Origin: Bacteroidota bacterium
GTDB taxonomy: Bacteria; Bacteroidota; Bacteroidia; Bacteroidales; VadinHA17
DNA length: 5,998 bases
Direction of reading: 5' to 3'
Assembly: GCA_023430725.1 (NCBI GenBank)
Contig: JAEYZD010000063.1
Span: 1 to 5,998, forward strand
Part shown: positions 5,517 to 5,998 of the stretch, piece by piece
Position numbering within the stretch: the stretch's first letter is position 1
Layout: each line of letters opens with the position of its first letter
The notes under the pieces: model-generated
Told to the model about the DNA's origin: nothing
Database searches by the model: none
Seen by the model: the letters and a program-made list of their open reading frames with translations, nothing else
Position numbers and translations under genes: made by a program

Positions 5517-5998
5517 ATGAAAAGAGTAATCGCAATCATCGCAGGCCTGTTGCTGTTCCAGGGAGGTATCATGCACGGGCAGTCAGTGACAGGGAAAAAT
5601 CAGGCTGGCAATGCAGAAGCTGTAACAGTATCTGCAACACCGGAGATTGAGAACCTGGCAGGATCATGGGTAAAAGGCTATCTGGCAGAGAATCCCGGCA
5701 GGGTTGTGACACTGCTGCCTTCTGCAGAGGCCCCGCAGGCAGATATCAGATTCTTTTCCGCCACCCCGGCTGACATTGCCGCAATTCAGGGTGAGTGGAA
5801 GGTTGTTGTTGCACGTGACATTCTGGTACCGGTGACAAGCACTTCAAATCCTCTCCTTGATAAAGTGATTGCAAGAGGCATTGACCCGCAGATGTTTGGT
5901 TCAATTCTAACGGCCAGGTCTCCTCTCACATGGGGCAGGCTGCTTGACGATAACGGAATCATGCCTGTGACCGCCGGCATACCGGCCGATGCAGCTGC
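5517..5998 (+). CDS. exported PstS-like solute-binding protein, C-terminus cut by window edge
   Basis: 160 complete codons are visible and the frame is open to the right edge. Residues 1 to about 22 form a signal peptide: Lys-Arg, then a hydrophobic core (VIAIIAGLLLFQGGIM), ending HGQS. Cleavage is likely just before Gln22, and there is no lipobox cysteine, so a soluble periplasmic protein is expected. After a Ser/Ala/Asn-rich linker the fold begins at VTVSATPEIENLAGSWVKGY (37-56). The VVVARDILVPVTSTSNPLLD stretch (95-114) and the later I-x-x-R-x-P-L-T-W-G block (about 130-139) resemble PstS/PBP-like type 2 periplasmic binding proteins, where a conserved segment enters the ligand site before a 'W-x-x-L' helix. 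The ligand cannot be assigned: phosphate is only one option, and Bacteroidota use this fold for other roles. The gene is divergent from zwf. The ATG at 5517 is the first in frame that precedes a good signal peptide; the leader before it is A/T rich without Shine-Dalgarno. Confidence 0.75.
   Translation, partial: MKRVIAIIAGLLLFQGGIMHGQSVTGKNQAGNAEAVTVSATPEIENLAGSWVKGYLAENPGRVVTLLPSAEAPQADIRFFSATPADIAAIQGEWKVVVARDILVPVTSTSNPLLDKVIARGIDPQMFGSILTARSPLTWGRLLDDNGIMPVTAGIPADAA

Overview
The window most likely comes from a chromosome of a Bacteroidota bacterium, probably in or near the Bacteroidales. The evidence is a textbook Bacteroidota-type promoter (TTG, 20 bp, TATATTTG) in front of zwf, no convincing Shine-Dalgarno sequence at any of the six starts, moderate-GC genes beside a very AT-rich intergenic region, and a signal peptide ending Gly-Gln-Ser as is common in that phylum. 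This placement is inferred from sequence style, not from a database match.

Layout: positions 1 to 5124 hold five genes on the minus strand, read right to left as zwf, pgl, pntA1, pntA2 and pntB (cut by the left edge). Spacing is 113 bp between zwf and pgl, 17 bp between pgl and pntA1, 1 bp between pntA1 and pntA2, and 35 bp between pntA2 and pntB. They look like one operon driven from the promoter at about 5163-5194. Positions 5125 to 5516 are a 392-bp AT-rich divergent control region with palindromes and a 12-bp direct repeat. A plus-strand gene for an exported PstS-like solute-binding protein starts at 5517 and runs off the right edge.

Function: Zwf oxidises glucose-6-phosphate with release of NADPH, and Pgl hydrolyses the resulting lactone to 6-phosphogluconate. 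The three Pnt proteins form a membrane nicotinamide nucleotide transhydrogenase that uses the proton gradient to reduce NADP+ with NADH. The operon therefore appears to unite two independent NADPH sources under one promoter. No 6-phosphogluconate dehydrogenase (gnd) or Entner-Doudoroff gene lies in the window.

All genes in the window belong to recognisable families, and I see no wholly new system. The points worth a second look are the zwf-pgl-pnt linkage, a relocated membrane histidine in the transhydrogenase, an arginine in the Zwf nucleotide-binding loop, and the structured divergent control region.
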